Source of the DNA: JAMCRM01 sp041685075
GTDB taxonomy: Bacteria > Acidobacteriota > Terriglobia > Bryobacterales > Bryobacteraceae
Length of the DNA: 28,739 bases
Reading direction: 5' to 3'
Assembly: GCA_041685075.1 (NCBI GenBank)
Contig: JAWLGN010000032.1
Location: 1 to 28,739 of the forward strand
Shown here: piece by piece, positions 15,254 to 22,511 of the stretch
How positions within the stretch are numbered: position 1 is the first letter of the stretch
Layout of the letters: every line of letters begins with the position of its first letter
Position numbers and translations under genes: made by a program
The notes under the pieces: model-generated
Told to the model about the DNA's origin: nothing
Database searches by the model: none
Seen by the model: the letters and a program-made list of their open reading frames with translations, nothing else

Positions 15254-16561
15254 ATGCCCGAGCGAATCACCATTGCCGACGCCGCCAAACACACCGGCGA
15301 ATCCGTCGAGATCGCCGGCTGGCTGTATAACCTGCGCAAGTCCGGCAAGATCGTCTTCCCCATCCTGCGCGACGGCACCGGCCTGATGCAGTGCGTGGCG
15401 GTGAAGAGCGCGCTGCCGGAGGAGGTCTTCCAAACCATCAGGAACCTGACCCAGGAGTCCTCCATCATCATGCGGGGCAAGATCCGCGCCGAGCAGCGGG
15501 CGGTGGGCGGCTACGAGATGGACGTGGAGGGCATCGAGGTGGTGCAGCGGGTGCCGGAAACGGACCCCTACCCCATCACCCCCAAGGAGCACGGTATCGA
15601 GTTCCTGATGGACCACCGCCACCTGTGGCTGCGCAGCCAGCGCCAGCACGCCATCATGCGGGTGCGGCACGAAGTGGTGCGGGCGGCCCGCGACTACTTC
15701 GACTCCCACGGCTTCACCCTGGTGGATACCCCCATCCTCACGCCCTCGGCATGCGAAGGCACCACCACGCTCTTCGAGGTGGATTACTTCGAGGACGAGA
15801 AGGCCTTCCTCACGCAGTCCGGGCAGTTGTACAGCGAGGCCACCGCCATGGCCTTCGGAAAGGTCTACTGCTTCGGCCCCACCTTCCGCGCCGAGAAGTC
15901 CAAGACGCGCCGCCACCTCACGGAGTTCTGGATGGTGGAGCCGGAGATGGCCTACGCCGATCTGGAAGAAGTGAAGCGCGTGGCCGAGGAGATGATCCTG
16001 TTCATCGTCAGCCGCGTGCTGGAAAACCGGCACGCGGAACTGGCCACCCTCGGGCGGGACATCTCCCGGCTGGAGGCCGTCAAGGCGCCCTTCCCCCGGA
16101 TGACCTACGACGAGGCCGTGGAGCGCCTGCGCGCCAAGGGCAGCGAGATCGCCTGGGGCGCCGATTTCGGCGGCACCGATGAAACCTTGCTGGGCGAGGA
16201 CTTCACCAGCCCCGTGATGGTGGACCGCTACCCCAGCCAGGTGAAGGCCTTCTACTTCCAGCCCGACCCGGATCGTCCGGAGGTCTGCCTGGGGGTGGAC
16301 GTCATCGCGCCCGAAGGCTACGGCGAACTGGTGGGCGGCGGCCAGCGCATCCACGACATCCAACTGCTGGAGCGGCGCATTGAAGAGCACGCCCTGCCGC
16401 GCGAAGCCTTCGAGTGGTACATCGACCTGCGCAAGTACGGTTCGGTGCCGCACGGCGGCTTCGGCATGGGGATCGAGCGGTGCGTGGCCTGGCTCTGCGG
16501 GGTCGAGCACGTGCGGGAAACCATCGCTTTCCCCCGCATGCTCTACAGGCTGCGCCCGTAA
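15254..16561 (+). CDS. asnS: Asparaginyl-tRNA synthetase
   Basis: This 435-residue class II synthetase has an N-terminal OB-fold anticodon-binding domain (about 18-100, VEIAGWLYNLRKSGKIVFPILRDG split here: begins VEIAGWLYNL) and a catalytic core with motif 1 (VDTPILTPSACEGTTTLF, about 157-174), motif 2 (FRAEKSKTRRHLTEFW, about 211-226) and motif 3 (GFGMGIERCVAWLCG). AEKSKTRRHLTEFW resembles the motif 2 of Bacillus-type AsnRS and separates it from AspRS. It attaches Asn to tRNA-Asn. It is tucked into a compact cluster, starting one base after the TIM-barrel stop and ending three bases before arginase, an unusual setting for a synthetase. Its presence means that tRNA-Asn can be charged directly; whether GatCAB-dependent charging coexists cannot be judged here. 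Confidence 0.95.
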   Translation: MPERITIADAAKHTGESVEIAGWLYNLRKSGKIVFPILRDGTGLMQCVAVKSALPEEVFQTIRNLTQESSIIMRGKIRAEQRAVGGYEMDVEGIEVVQRVPETDPYPITPKEHGIEFLMDHRHLWLRSQRQHAIMRVRHEVVRAARDYFDSHGFTLVDTPILTPSACEGTTTLFEVDYFEDEKAFLTQSGQLYSEATAMAFGKVYCFGPTFRAEKSKTRRHLTEFWMVEPEMAYADLEEVKRVAEEMILFIVSRVLENRHAELATLGRDISRLEAVKAPFPRMTYDEAVERLRAKGSEIAWGADFGGTDETLLGEDFTSPVMVDRYPSQVKAFYFQPDPDRPEVCLGVDVIAPEGYGELVGGGQRIHDIQLLERRIEEHALPREAFEWYIDLRKYGSVPHGGFGMGIERCVAWLCGVEHVRETIAFPRMLYRLRP

Positions 16562-16564
16562 CCC

Positions 16565-17479
16565 ATGCGCAAATCGCAAATCGCAATCGTGGGAGCTCCG
16601 CTGGATTTGGGGCAGGACCGCCGCGGTGTGGACATGGGCCCCTCGGCCCTGCGGGTGGCCAACTTGAACCGGCGCGTGACGGCGCTGGGCTACCAGGTGG
16701 TGGATCTGGGCAACATCCCGGTAGTCCAGCTCGAAAGCCAGGAGGTGGGCGACCTGCGCGCGCGCTACGTGCCGCAGATTCGCGCCACCTGCGAGCGCCT
16801 GGGCGAGATGGTGGCCCGCGCGCTCGAACTCGGCCAGACGCCGCTGGTAGTGGGGGGCGATCACTCGGTGGCCATAGGGACTACCAGCGGGGTCTCCAGT
16901 TTCTTCCGCTCCCGCAATGAAAAGATCGGGCTGATCTGGGTGGACGCGCACGCCGATATGAACACCCCGGAGACCACCCCGAGCGGCAACGTGCACGGCA
17001 TGCCTCTGGCCTGCATCGCCGGCCTGGGCCCCCCGGAACTGGCCGGCTTGTTCGGATACGCGCCCAAGGTGGATCCCGGCAACATCGCCATCGTGGGGCT
17101 GCGCGACGTGGACCTGATGGAACGGCCCCACGTGCGCGGCTCCGGCGTGACCGCCTTCACCATGCGCGATATCGACGAGCGCGGAATGAAAGCCGTCATG
17201 CAGGACGCCATCCGCATCGGCCTGCGCGGCACCGTGGGCTTTCACCTCTCCCTGGACATGGATTTCATCGATCCGCACTGGGCCCCCGGCGTCGGCACTC
17301 CGGTGCGCGGCGGCGGTACCTACCGGGAGACGCATTTGGCCATGGAATTGATCTGTGATTCCGGGCGCATGGTGTCGATGGAGGTGGTGGAGGTCAATCC
17401 CGTGATCGACGAATCCAACCGCACGGCGGACCTGGCGGTGGAACTGATCCTGTCGGCGCTCGGAAAACGCATCTTATGA
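16565..17479 (+). CDS. rocF: Arginase
   Basis: This 304-residue protein of the ureohydrolase family has all six manganese ligands: GGDHSVA (H100), DAHADMN (D127, H129, D131) and SLDMDFIDP (D231, D233). SGNVHGMP (S140, N142, H144) is the arginase substrate-binding loop, and GTPVRGGGTYRE and SMEVVEVNP complete the site. The SGNxHG loop and overall length favour arginase over agmatinase or formiminoglutamase. It hydrolyses L-arginine to ornithine and urea, feeding glutamate or proline synthesis and releasing nitrogen as urea. The last four bases overlap the ddl start (ATGA), so the two are translated together. No urease or other arginine genes are in view; a glutamate-type dehydrogenase sits about 5 kb downstream. 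Confidence 0.94.
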   Translation: MRKSQIAIVGAPLDLGQDRRGVDMGPSALRVANLNRRVTALGYQVVDLGNIPVVQLESQEVGDLRARYVPQIRATCERLGEMVARALELGQTPLVVGGDHSVAIGTTSGVSSFFRSRNEKIGLIWVDAHADMNTPETTPSGNVHGMPLACIAGLGPPELAGLFGYAPKVDPGNIAIVGLRDVDLMERPHVRGSGVTAFTMRDIDERGMKAVMQDAIRIGLRGTVGFHLSLDMDFIDPHWAPGVGTPVRGGGTYRETHLAMELICDSGRMVSMEVVEVNPVIDESNRTADLAVELILSALGKRIL

Positions 17480-18450
17480 AATCGACGGTAGCGGTAATCT
17501 ACGGCGGCCGTAGCGGCGAGCACGAAATCTCGGTGCGCTCCGCCCGGTCCATTCTGAACGGGCTCGACCGCGCGAAATACGATGTGGTGGAGTACTTCAT
17601 CGACCAGAACGGGAAGTGGCATCCCGAACCGATTCTGCCCGAACCCGGCGCCCAGCCCGAAATCGACGTAGCCTTCCCCGTCCTGCACGGCACTTTCGGG
17701 GAGGACGGCACCGTGCAGGGCCTTTTGGAACTCGCCGACCTGCCCTACGTCGGCGCGGGTGTGATGGCCTCGGCCGTGGCGATGGATAAAGAGATGACCA
17801 AGCGTGTCTGCCGGGAACGCCTGTTGCCCGTTGTAGACTACGTGGTGCTCCGCCGCGGCAACCTGGACCCCGGGCTTTGCCGCCCCCTGGGATTTCCGCT
17901 GTTCGTCAAGCCCGCCAACCTGGGATCTTCCGTGGGGATCTCGAAGGTTGGGGAGGAGTCGGAACTGGCGCCCGCGCTGGAACTGGCCGCGGTGTACGAT
18001 CGCAAAATTTTGGTGGAGCGCGCGATCACGGGGCGCGAGCTGGAGTGCTCGGTGTTGGGCAACGAGGAGCCGGAGGCCGCGGTGCCCTGCGAGATCCTGC
18101 CCTCGCGCGAGTTCTACGACTACGACGATAAGTACCTGCTGGACACCGCCCGTACGGTGGTTCCGGCCGATCTGCCCGCCGGGGTGGCGGAGGAGGTGCG
18201 GCGGCTTTCCGTGGAATGCTGCAAAGCGGTGGAGTGCGAAGGCATGGCGCGGGTGGATTTCCTGCTCGAATCCGCCACCGGTGCGCTCTACATCAACGAA
18301 ATCAACACCATCCCGGGGTTTACCTCCATCAGCATGTATCCCAAGATGTGGGAGGCCGCCGGGGTGCCCTTCGGCGAACTGCTCGATCGCCTCATCCGGC
18401 TGGCAATGGAACGCCACGCCGCCCGGAGAGCCACGCGCTATACGCGATAG
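17476..18450 (+). CDS. ddl: D-alanine--D-alanine ligase
   Basis: This 324-residue ATP-grasp enzyme carries the Ddl signatures: GGRSGEHEISVRSA near the N-terminus (E15), HGTFGEDGTVQGLLEL (about 71-86), PLFVKPANLGSSVGISKV (about 141-158), REFYDYDDKYL (about 211-221) and MARVDFLLE with YINEINTIPGFTSISMYPK (D261, E275, N277). It joins two D-Ala molecules for the peptidoglycan precursor. The Asp-Tyr-Asp-Asp-Lys loop is the normal D-Ala type, with nothing suggesting a D-Ala-D-Lac (vancomycin-resistance) ligase. It overlaps arginase by four bases. Its TAG stop doubles as the first three bases of a -10 hexamer (TAGAAT) for the downstream S41 protease gene. Confidence 0.96.
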   Translation: MKSTVAVIYGGRSGEHEISVRSARSILNGLDRAKYDVVEYFIDQNGKWHPEPILPEPGAQPEIDVAFPVLHGTFGEDGTVQGLLELADLPYVGAGVMASAVAMDKEMTKRVCRERLLPVVDYVVLRRGNLDPGLCRPLGFPLFVKPANLGSSVGISKVGEESELAPALELAAVYDRKILVERAITGRELECSVLGNEEPEAAVPCEILPSREFYDYDDKYLLDTARTVVPADLPAGVAEEVRRLSVECCKAVECEGMARVDFLLESATGALYINEINTIPGFTSISMYPKMWEAAGVPFGELLDRLIRLAMERHAARRATRYTR

Positions 18451-18453
18451 AAT
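18448..18453 (+). promoter_or_regulatory. -10 element (TAGAAT) containing the ddl stop codon
   Basis: The ddl stop TAG forms the first half of TAGAAT. The ATG of the S41 gene at 18472 is 18 bases downstream, so the leader would be about a dozen bases. No ribosome-binding site is evident before that ATG, and there is no clear -35. Confidence 0.45.
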
Positions 18454-18471
18454 GGGTGTAGCCTCCGATAC

Positions 18472-19947
18472 ATGCGTAGCATCATCCTTCTCGCGTTAGC
18501 TCTTTGTTCGGCCGCTTTCGCTTCCGAAGAAAGCGATCTCGCCGCCGAAGTAAAGCGCTTCATGGAAGTCTACGCGCGGGTGGAGGAGCATGCCGCCGAC
18601 CCGGTAATCGCGGACCAGGCCTTTTACCAGGGGGCCATCCCGGGCATGCTGCGCCGGCTCGATCCGCACTCGGTCTTCTTCGATGCCGAGCAGTTCGAGC
18701 AGCTTCGCAAGCTGCAGACCTCCATGCAGAAGGGCTTCGGGACGGTGGTCTCGGTGCTGCCGGGGCGCGTCATCGTACTCCAGACGCTGCCCGGCACGCC
18801 CTCGGCCAAGGCCGGCATCCTGCCCGGAGACGAGATTCTGGCCATCAACAACTACGACCTGAGCCGGCTCGCCATGGAGCAATTGGTGGGTCTGCTGGGG
18901 CACTCCCGCCAGCAGCGTGCGGAACTGCTGATCAAGCGCCCGGGCAATGCCCGCATGCTTACCCTGGTGCTCACCCCGGAAGAACTGGAATCGCCCAGCG
19001 TGGAGCGCGCCTTCCTGTTGCGCCCCGGCATCGGCTACCTGCGGGTTTCGAGTTTCGATGAAAAGACCGGCTCGGAGATTCGCGCCGGCATCGAGAAGCT
19101 GGGAGGCCACCGGCTGAAGGGACTGGTGCTCGACCTGCGCGACAACCCCGGCGGCATGCTCACCGCGGCAATCGAGACGGCTTCGCTGTTTCTCGATCCC
19201 GGGCTGCCCGTCGTGACGGTGCGGGGCCGGTCGGTCCCCGAGAGCGAGCAGCGCGTGCCCGAGGATGCCGAGCCGTACGAGTTCCCCCTGGCGGTGATCG
19301 TCAACGGCAAGAGCGCCAGTGCGTCGGAAATCGTGGCGGGCGCCCTGCAGGATTACGACCGTGCCACGGTAGTGGGGGAACCGAGCTTCGGCAAAGGACT
19401 GGTGGAGAGCGTCTACCCGCTCTCGGGGGGCAACGGCCTGGCGCTCACCACGTCGCTCTACTACACGCCCAGCGGCCGGTCGATTCAGAAGCCGCTGGAC
19501 GCAGCGCAGTTCGCCCTGGCCGCCACCACCGCACCGGTCGATGAGCCGCAAAAATACAAGACGCGCGCCGGCCGCACGGTCATGGGCGGCGGCGGTATCC
19601 AGCCGGACGAGGTGGTCTACCCCGCCCCGCTGTCGCGGCTGGCCACGGTGCTGGACGCCAGCGGTTCCTTCACCAGCTTCGCGACGGCTTATCTCGCGGG
19701 CCGCACGGTGGACGAGTCCTTCGAGGTCACGCCCGAACTGCTCGACCGGTTCAAAGTCTTCCTCTCCGAGCGCCGCATCCAGCCTTCGGTGGGTGAGTGG
19801 TCCGTCGAGCACGAATTCATTCGCACCCGCCTGAAGGCGGAGATCTTCAACCAGGCCCTGGGCGTTGCCAAGGGCGACGAAGTGGAGGCCCAGCGCGATC
19901 CGCAGATCCGCAAAGCCATCGAGGTCCTGCCGCGCGTTCTACAATAG
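18472..19947 (+). CDS. Exported S41 (C-terminal processing) protease with PDZ domain
   Basis: This 491-residue protein has a signal peptide (MRSIILLALALCSAAFA), a helical N-terminal segment with LDPHSVFFD (about 63-71), a PDZ domain (about 88-170, including GTPSAKAGILPGDEILAINN) and a tail-specific protease core. The Ser/Lys dyad is in GKSASASEIVAGAL (S283) and EPSFGKGLVES (K308), exactly 25 residues apart as in Prc. GLVLDLRDNPGGML is the strand before the active site. Such proteases trim C-termini or degrade proteins in the periplasm, often near cell-wall synthesis; the preceding ddl gene fits this but does not prove a link. A C-terminal helical extension of about 130 residues follows the core. 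The last three codons contain the -10 hexamer of the next gene. Confidence 0.93.
   Translation: MRSIILLALALCSAAFASEESDLAAEVKRFMEVYARVEEHAADPVIADQAFYQGAIPGMLRRLDPHSVFFDAEQFEQLRKLQTSMQKGFGTVVSVLPGRVIVLQTLPGTPSAKAGILPGDEILAINNYDLSRLAMEQLVGLLGHSRQQRAELLIKRPGNARMLTLVLTPEELESPSVERAFLLRPGIGYLRVSSFDEKTGSEIRAGIEKLGGHRLKGLVLDLRDNPGGMLTAAIETASLFLDPGLPVVTVRGRSVPESEQRVPEDAEPYEFPLAVIVNGKSASASEIVAGALQDYDRATVVGEPSFGKGLVESVYPLSGGNGLALTTSLYYTPSGRSIQKPLDAAQFALAATTAPVDEPQKYKTRAGRTVMGGGGIQPDEVVYPAPLSRLATVLDASGSFTSFATAYLAGRTVDESFEVTPELLDRFKVFLSERRIQPSVGEWSVEHEFIRTRLKAEIFNQALGVAKGDEVEAQRDPQIRKAIEVLPRVLQ
19940..19945 (+). promoter_or_regulatory. -10 element (TACAAT) inside the last codons of the S41 gene
   Basis: TACAAT overlaps the Leu-Gln-stop end of the S41 gene (CTA CAA TAG). 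Eight bases separate it from the ATG at 19954, predicting a near-leaderless transcript. An AGGA at 19946-19949 would serve as a ribosome-binding site only on read-through mRNA. Confidence 0.45.
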
Positions 19948-19953
19948 GAACGC

Positions 19954-20685
19954 ATGCTTTCCCCTGCCGATCTCCAACTGCTGGCGCAGTACGACACCCC
20001 GACCATCTGTAACGTGATCGAGTTGTTCGAGGTACGGCCGCGCGATGCGGGCTACATGGACGGCCGCATTCGCGCCTGCTTCCCCGAGATGCCGCCGATT
20101 GTGGGCTACGCCTCGACCGCCACCTTCCGGGGAGCCTTTCCCCGCCCCGAAGGCAGCGTCTGCAGCTCGCTCGATGAGCAGGTGAAGCGCCTGGCGGAAC
20201 TACCCGGCCCCGCCATCGTGGTCTTCCAGGACCTGGACGACCCGCCCGTGGCCGCCACCTTCGGCGAGGTGATGTGCGCCACCTACCAGGCATTCGGCGC
20301 CGTGGGGCTGATCACCAGCGGCGCGGCGCGGGACCTGGAGCAGGTGCGCCGCCTGGGTTTTCCGGCCTTTTCGAGCGGCGCCATCTGCTCCCACGGCTAC
20401 AGCAGCATTGTCGCGGCCGGGGTGCCCGTGCGGGTAGGCGGGGTGGCGGTCTTCCCCGGCACCCTGCTGCATGCCGACGCCAACGGCGTCACCACCATCC
20501 CGGAGGAAATCGCCTCCGAGGTGGCGCACGCCGCGGCGGATTTCGTCGCCGCCGAAGCCGTGATCCTGGACTACCTGAAGACCGGCGAGCGCAACCCCGC
20601 ACGCTACGGCGAGGTCCGCAAGGAGGCCATGGCCATGATCGCCGCTCTCGGCCGCCGCGTGCGGGCTCGCGGCGCGGCAAACTAG
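19954..20685 (+). CDS. RraA-family protein (4-hydroxy-4-methyl-2-oxoglutarate aldolase-like)
   Basis: This 243-residue protein belongs to the RraA/HMG-CHA aldolase fold family. The signature segment is GEVMCATYQAFGAVGLITSGAARDLEQVRRLGFPAF (begins near E105; key residues R126, D127), where related aldolases hold the metal-binding Asp and substrate-binding Arg. A later GVPVRVGGVAVFPGTLLHAD segment is also typical. Family members split 4-hydroxy-4-methyl-2-oxoglutarate or oxaloacetate; true RraA proteins inhibit RNase E. The intact R-D pair favours an aldolase or decarboxylase-like role, and the helical extension after the core exceeds that of E. coli RraA. A YtcJ-like amidohydrolase follows, so the two may handle a secreted or environmental compound, but no pathway can be named. 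Confidence 0.85.
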   Translation: MLSPADLQLLAQYDTPTICNVIELFEVRPRDAGYMDGRIRACFPEMPPIVGYASTATFRGAFPRPEGSVCSSLDEQVKRLAELPGPAIVVFQDLDDPPVAATFGEVMCATYQAFGAVGLITSGAARDLEQVRRLGFPAFSSGAICSHGYSSIVAAGVPVRVGGVAVFPGTLLHADANGVTTIPEEIASEVAHAAADFVAAEAVILDYLKTGERNPARYGEVRKEAMAMIAALGRRVRARGAAN

Positions 20686-20739
20686 TCCGCTGGACCCCGG
20701 CCGCGGTTCGTGCCAAGATCGAAGAAGTTACAGGTTTTT

Positions 20740-22449
20740 ATGAGGACCCTACTTATTTCGCTGGCGGCGCTGGTTGCTGCTCTTCCCGCCGCTGCACAGG
20801 ACCCCGACACGGTCTACTACAACGGCAAGATCATCACCGTCTGGGACGCCCGCCCCGTTGCCCAGGCCATGGCCGTCCGCGGGAACCGCTTCACGGCGGT
20901 CGGTTCCAATGACGAGGTTCTGAAGCTCGCCGGGCCCAAGACGAAGAAGGTGGACCTGCGCGGCCGCTCCGTAGTGCCTGGGCTGATCGAAAGCCACGTG
21001 CACCCCATCATGGCGGCCCTGACCGAACGGCACGGCCCCGTCCCGGTGATGAACTCCATCGCCGAGGTGCAGGAATACATGCGGAAGGAGGCCGCCCGGC
21101 TGCCCGAAGGCCAACTCGTCTTTGCGCCCAAGGTCTACGCCACGCGCCTCAAGGAGCGCCGCTACCCCACGCGTCACGAACTGGACGCCGCCGTACTCAA
21201 ACATCCCGCCATCTCCGATAACGGCTATGCCGCGGTGCTGAACTCGGTCGCACTGGCCAAGGCCGGCATTACCCGGTCCACCCCCGACCCCGCCAACGGC
21301 AAAATCATTCGCGACGCCAGCGGCGAACCCACCGGCCTGATCCTCGGCGCCCGCCAGTTGCTCTCCAAGGTGCTCAGCATCCGCACCTTCACCCACGAGG
21401 ACAATCTCTGGGCGCTGCGCAACATCCAGAAGCACTACAATTCGGCCGGCATCACCAGCATCGTGGATCGCGGCCAGGGCGCTTCCGGCGTCAGGCTCTA
21501 CCAGGAGTTGCAGAAGAAGGGCGAGCTGACGGTACGGGCCAACATCACCTACAGAATCAGCCCGCAGGGCACGCCCGAAGAGATTCGCCGCAGAATTCTC
21601 GAGGTCCCCTTCGTAACGGGCTTCGGCGACGACTATGTCCGCATCGGGGCCATCAAGGTGGTGCTGGACGGGGGCATTCTGATCGGCACCGCGTTCCTTC
21701 GCGCGCCGTACGGAACCAATACCGAAGTCTACGGCTACAGCGATCCGGACTATCGCGGTGTCTTCAACATGCCGATGGAAAGCCTCATCGAGATGGCCAA
21801 GACGGCGAATGAACTCGGCTGGCAGATGACCGCCCACGTGGCGGGCGGCGGCGCGACAGACCTGCTGCTGGATGCTTACGAAGCCGCCGATCGCGTCAGG
21901 CCCATCAAAGATCGCCGGTTCACCTTGACGCACGCCAACTTCCCGGACGCCCGGGCCATCGCGCGCGCCGCGAAAATGGGGGTGATCTTCGACTCCCAGC
22001 CCGCCTGGCACCACTTCGACGGCCCCGCGCTCGAGCCCGTCTTCGGCCCGGACCGCATCCGCAACTTCGTGCCGCTGCGCTCCATGATCGACGCCGGCGC
22101 CATGGTGGTGGGCGGCTCCGATCACATGATCCGGATGGATCCGCGGCTCTCGCTCAACGCCTATCATCCCTTCCTGGGGATGTGGATGGCGGTGGCCCGC
22201 AAGACCGTCGCGGGTAACGTACTCAACCCGGAGCAGCGCATCACCCGCGAGGAGGCGTTGCGCTTGTGGACCATTAATGGCGCCTACGGCACCTTCGAAG
22301 AGAAGCTGAAGGGTTCCATCGAGCCCGGCAAGCTCGCCGATTTCGCCGTCATCAGCAAGGACTACCTCACTTGCCCGGTGGACGAGATCAAGGACATTGA
22401 AGCCCTGATTACCGTCATGGACGGCCGCGTGGTTTACGAGAGACGGTAA
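20740..22449 (+). CDS. Exported amidohydrolase, YtcJ-like
   Basis: This 569-residue protein starts at the ATG at 20740 (an in-frame GTG at 20710 would spoil the signal peptide MRTLLISLAALVAALPAAAQ). It belongs to the amidohydrolase_3/YtcJ group: an N-terminal beta domain (DTVYYNGKIITVWD), a TIM barrel with the metal pair in VVPGLIESHVHP (H86, H88), a middle His in TAHVAGGGATD, HANFPDAR, and GGSDHMIRMDPR with a late Asp, then a C-terminal beta strand pair that closes the small domain. Such proteins hydrolyse N-substituted amino acids, formamides or related C-N bonds; the substrate is unknown. A signal peptide is not general for the family and suggests periplasmic action. The stop is followed by GGAGGT and a perfect hairpin. 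Confidence 0.9.
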   Translation: MRTLLISLAALVAALPAAAQDPDTVYYNGKIITVWDARPVAQAMAVRGNRFTAVGSNDEVLKLAGPKTKKVDLRGRSVVPGLIESHVHPIMAALTERHGPVPVMNSIAEVQEYMRKEAARLPEGQLVFAPKVYATRLKERRYPTRHELDAAVLKHPAISDNGYAAVLNSVALAKAGITRSTPDPANGKIIRDASGEPTGLILGARQLLSKVLSIRTFTHEDNLWALRNIQKHYNSAGITSIVDRGQGASGVRLYQELQKKGELTVRANITYRISPQGTPEEIRRRILEVPFVTGFGDDYVRIGAIKVVLDGGILIGTAFLRAPYGTNTEVYGYSDPDYRGVFNMPMESLIEMAKTANELGWQMTAHVAGGGATDLLLDAYEAADRVRPIKDRRFTLTHANFPDARAIARAAKMGVIFDSQPAWHHFDGPALEPVFGPDRIRNFVPLRSMIDAGAMVVGGSDHMIRMDPRLSLNAYHPFLGMWMAVARKTVAGNVLNPEQRITREEALRLWTINGAYGTFEEKLKGSIEPGKLADFAVISKDYLTCPVDEIKDIEALITVMDGRVVYERR

Positions 22450-22455
22450 GGAGGT

Positions 22456-22481
22456 GCATCGCGGCCCCGGCACCGCGATGC
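22456..22481 (+). terminator. 9-bp hairpin after the amidohydrolase gene
   Basis: GCATCGCGG and CCGCGATGC are perfect inverted repeats around an 8-base loop. The stem begins six bases after the amidohydrolase stop and ends six bases before the CATAAT promoter candidate of the dehydrogenase. There is no T run. It is preceded by an unexplained GGAGGT (22450-22455). A terminator-like role is likely, but a regulatory leader structure is possible if transcription reads through. Confidence 0.5.
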
Positions 22482-22486
22482 GATAG

Positions 22487-22492
22487 CATAAT
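22487..22492 (+). promoter_or_regulatory. Candidate -10 element (CATAAT) for the dehydrogenase gene
   Basis: CATAAT (overlapping TAGCAT at 22484) is about 19 bases before the GTG at 22512 and overlaps the ATG at 22491. If it is the promoter, the ATG cannot be the start, which agrees with the ribosome-binding site found for the GTG. Confidence 0.35.
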
Positions 22493-22498
22493 GGAATC

Positions 22499-22504
22499 GG
22501 AGGT
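22499..22504 (+). promoter_or_regulatory. Strong ribosome-binding site (GGAGGT) deciding the dehydrogenase start
   Basis: GGAGGT lies seven bases before the GTG at 22512 and inside the reading frame after the alternative ATG at 22491. The spacing is ideal for the GTG, which is therefore the better start. Confidence 0.65.
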
Positions 22505-22511
22505 CCGATTT

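Noticed and set aside
15215..17335. Very long minus-strand open frame (706 codons) across asnS and arginase
   Set aside because: It lies opposite two intact, recognisable genes, its translation is rich in His/Gln/Gly/Ala with no domain, and such mirror frames are expected in high-GC coding sequence.
20749..22473. Minus-strand open frame of 574 codons opposite the amidohydrolase
   Set aside because: It mirrors a full-length enzyme gene with signal peptide and metal-site motifs; the antisense product shows no domain.
22479..22487. Two-codon frame ATG CGA TAG as a leader peptide
   Set aside because: It is 23 bases from the preceding GGAGGT and overlaps the hairpin's 3' arm; it is most simply chance.
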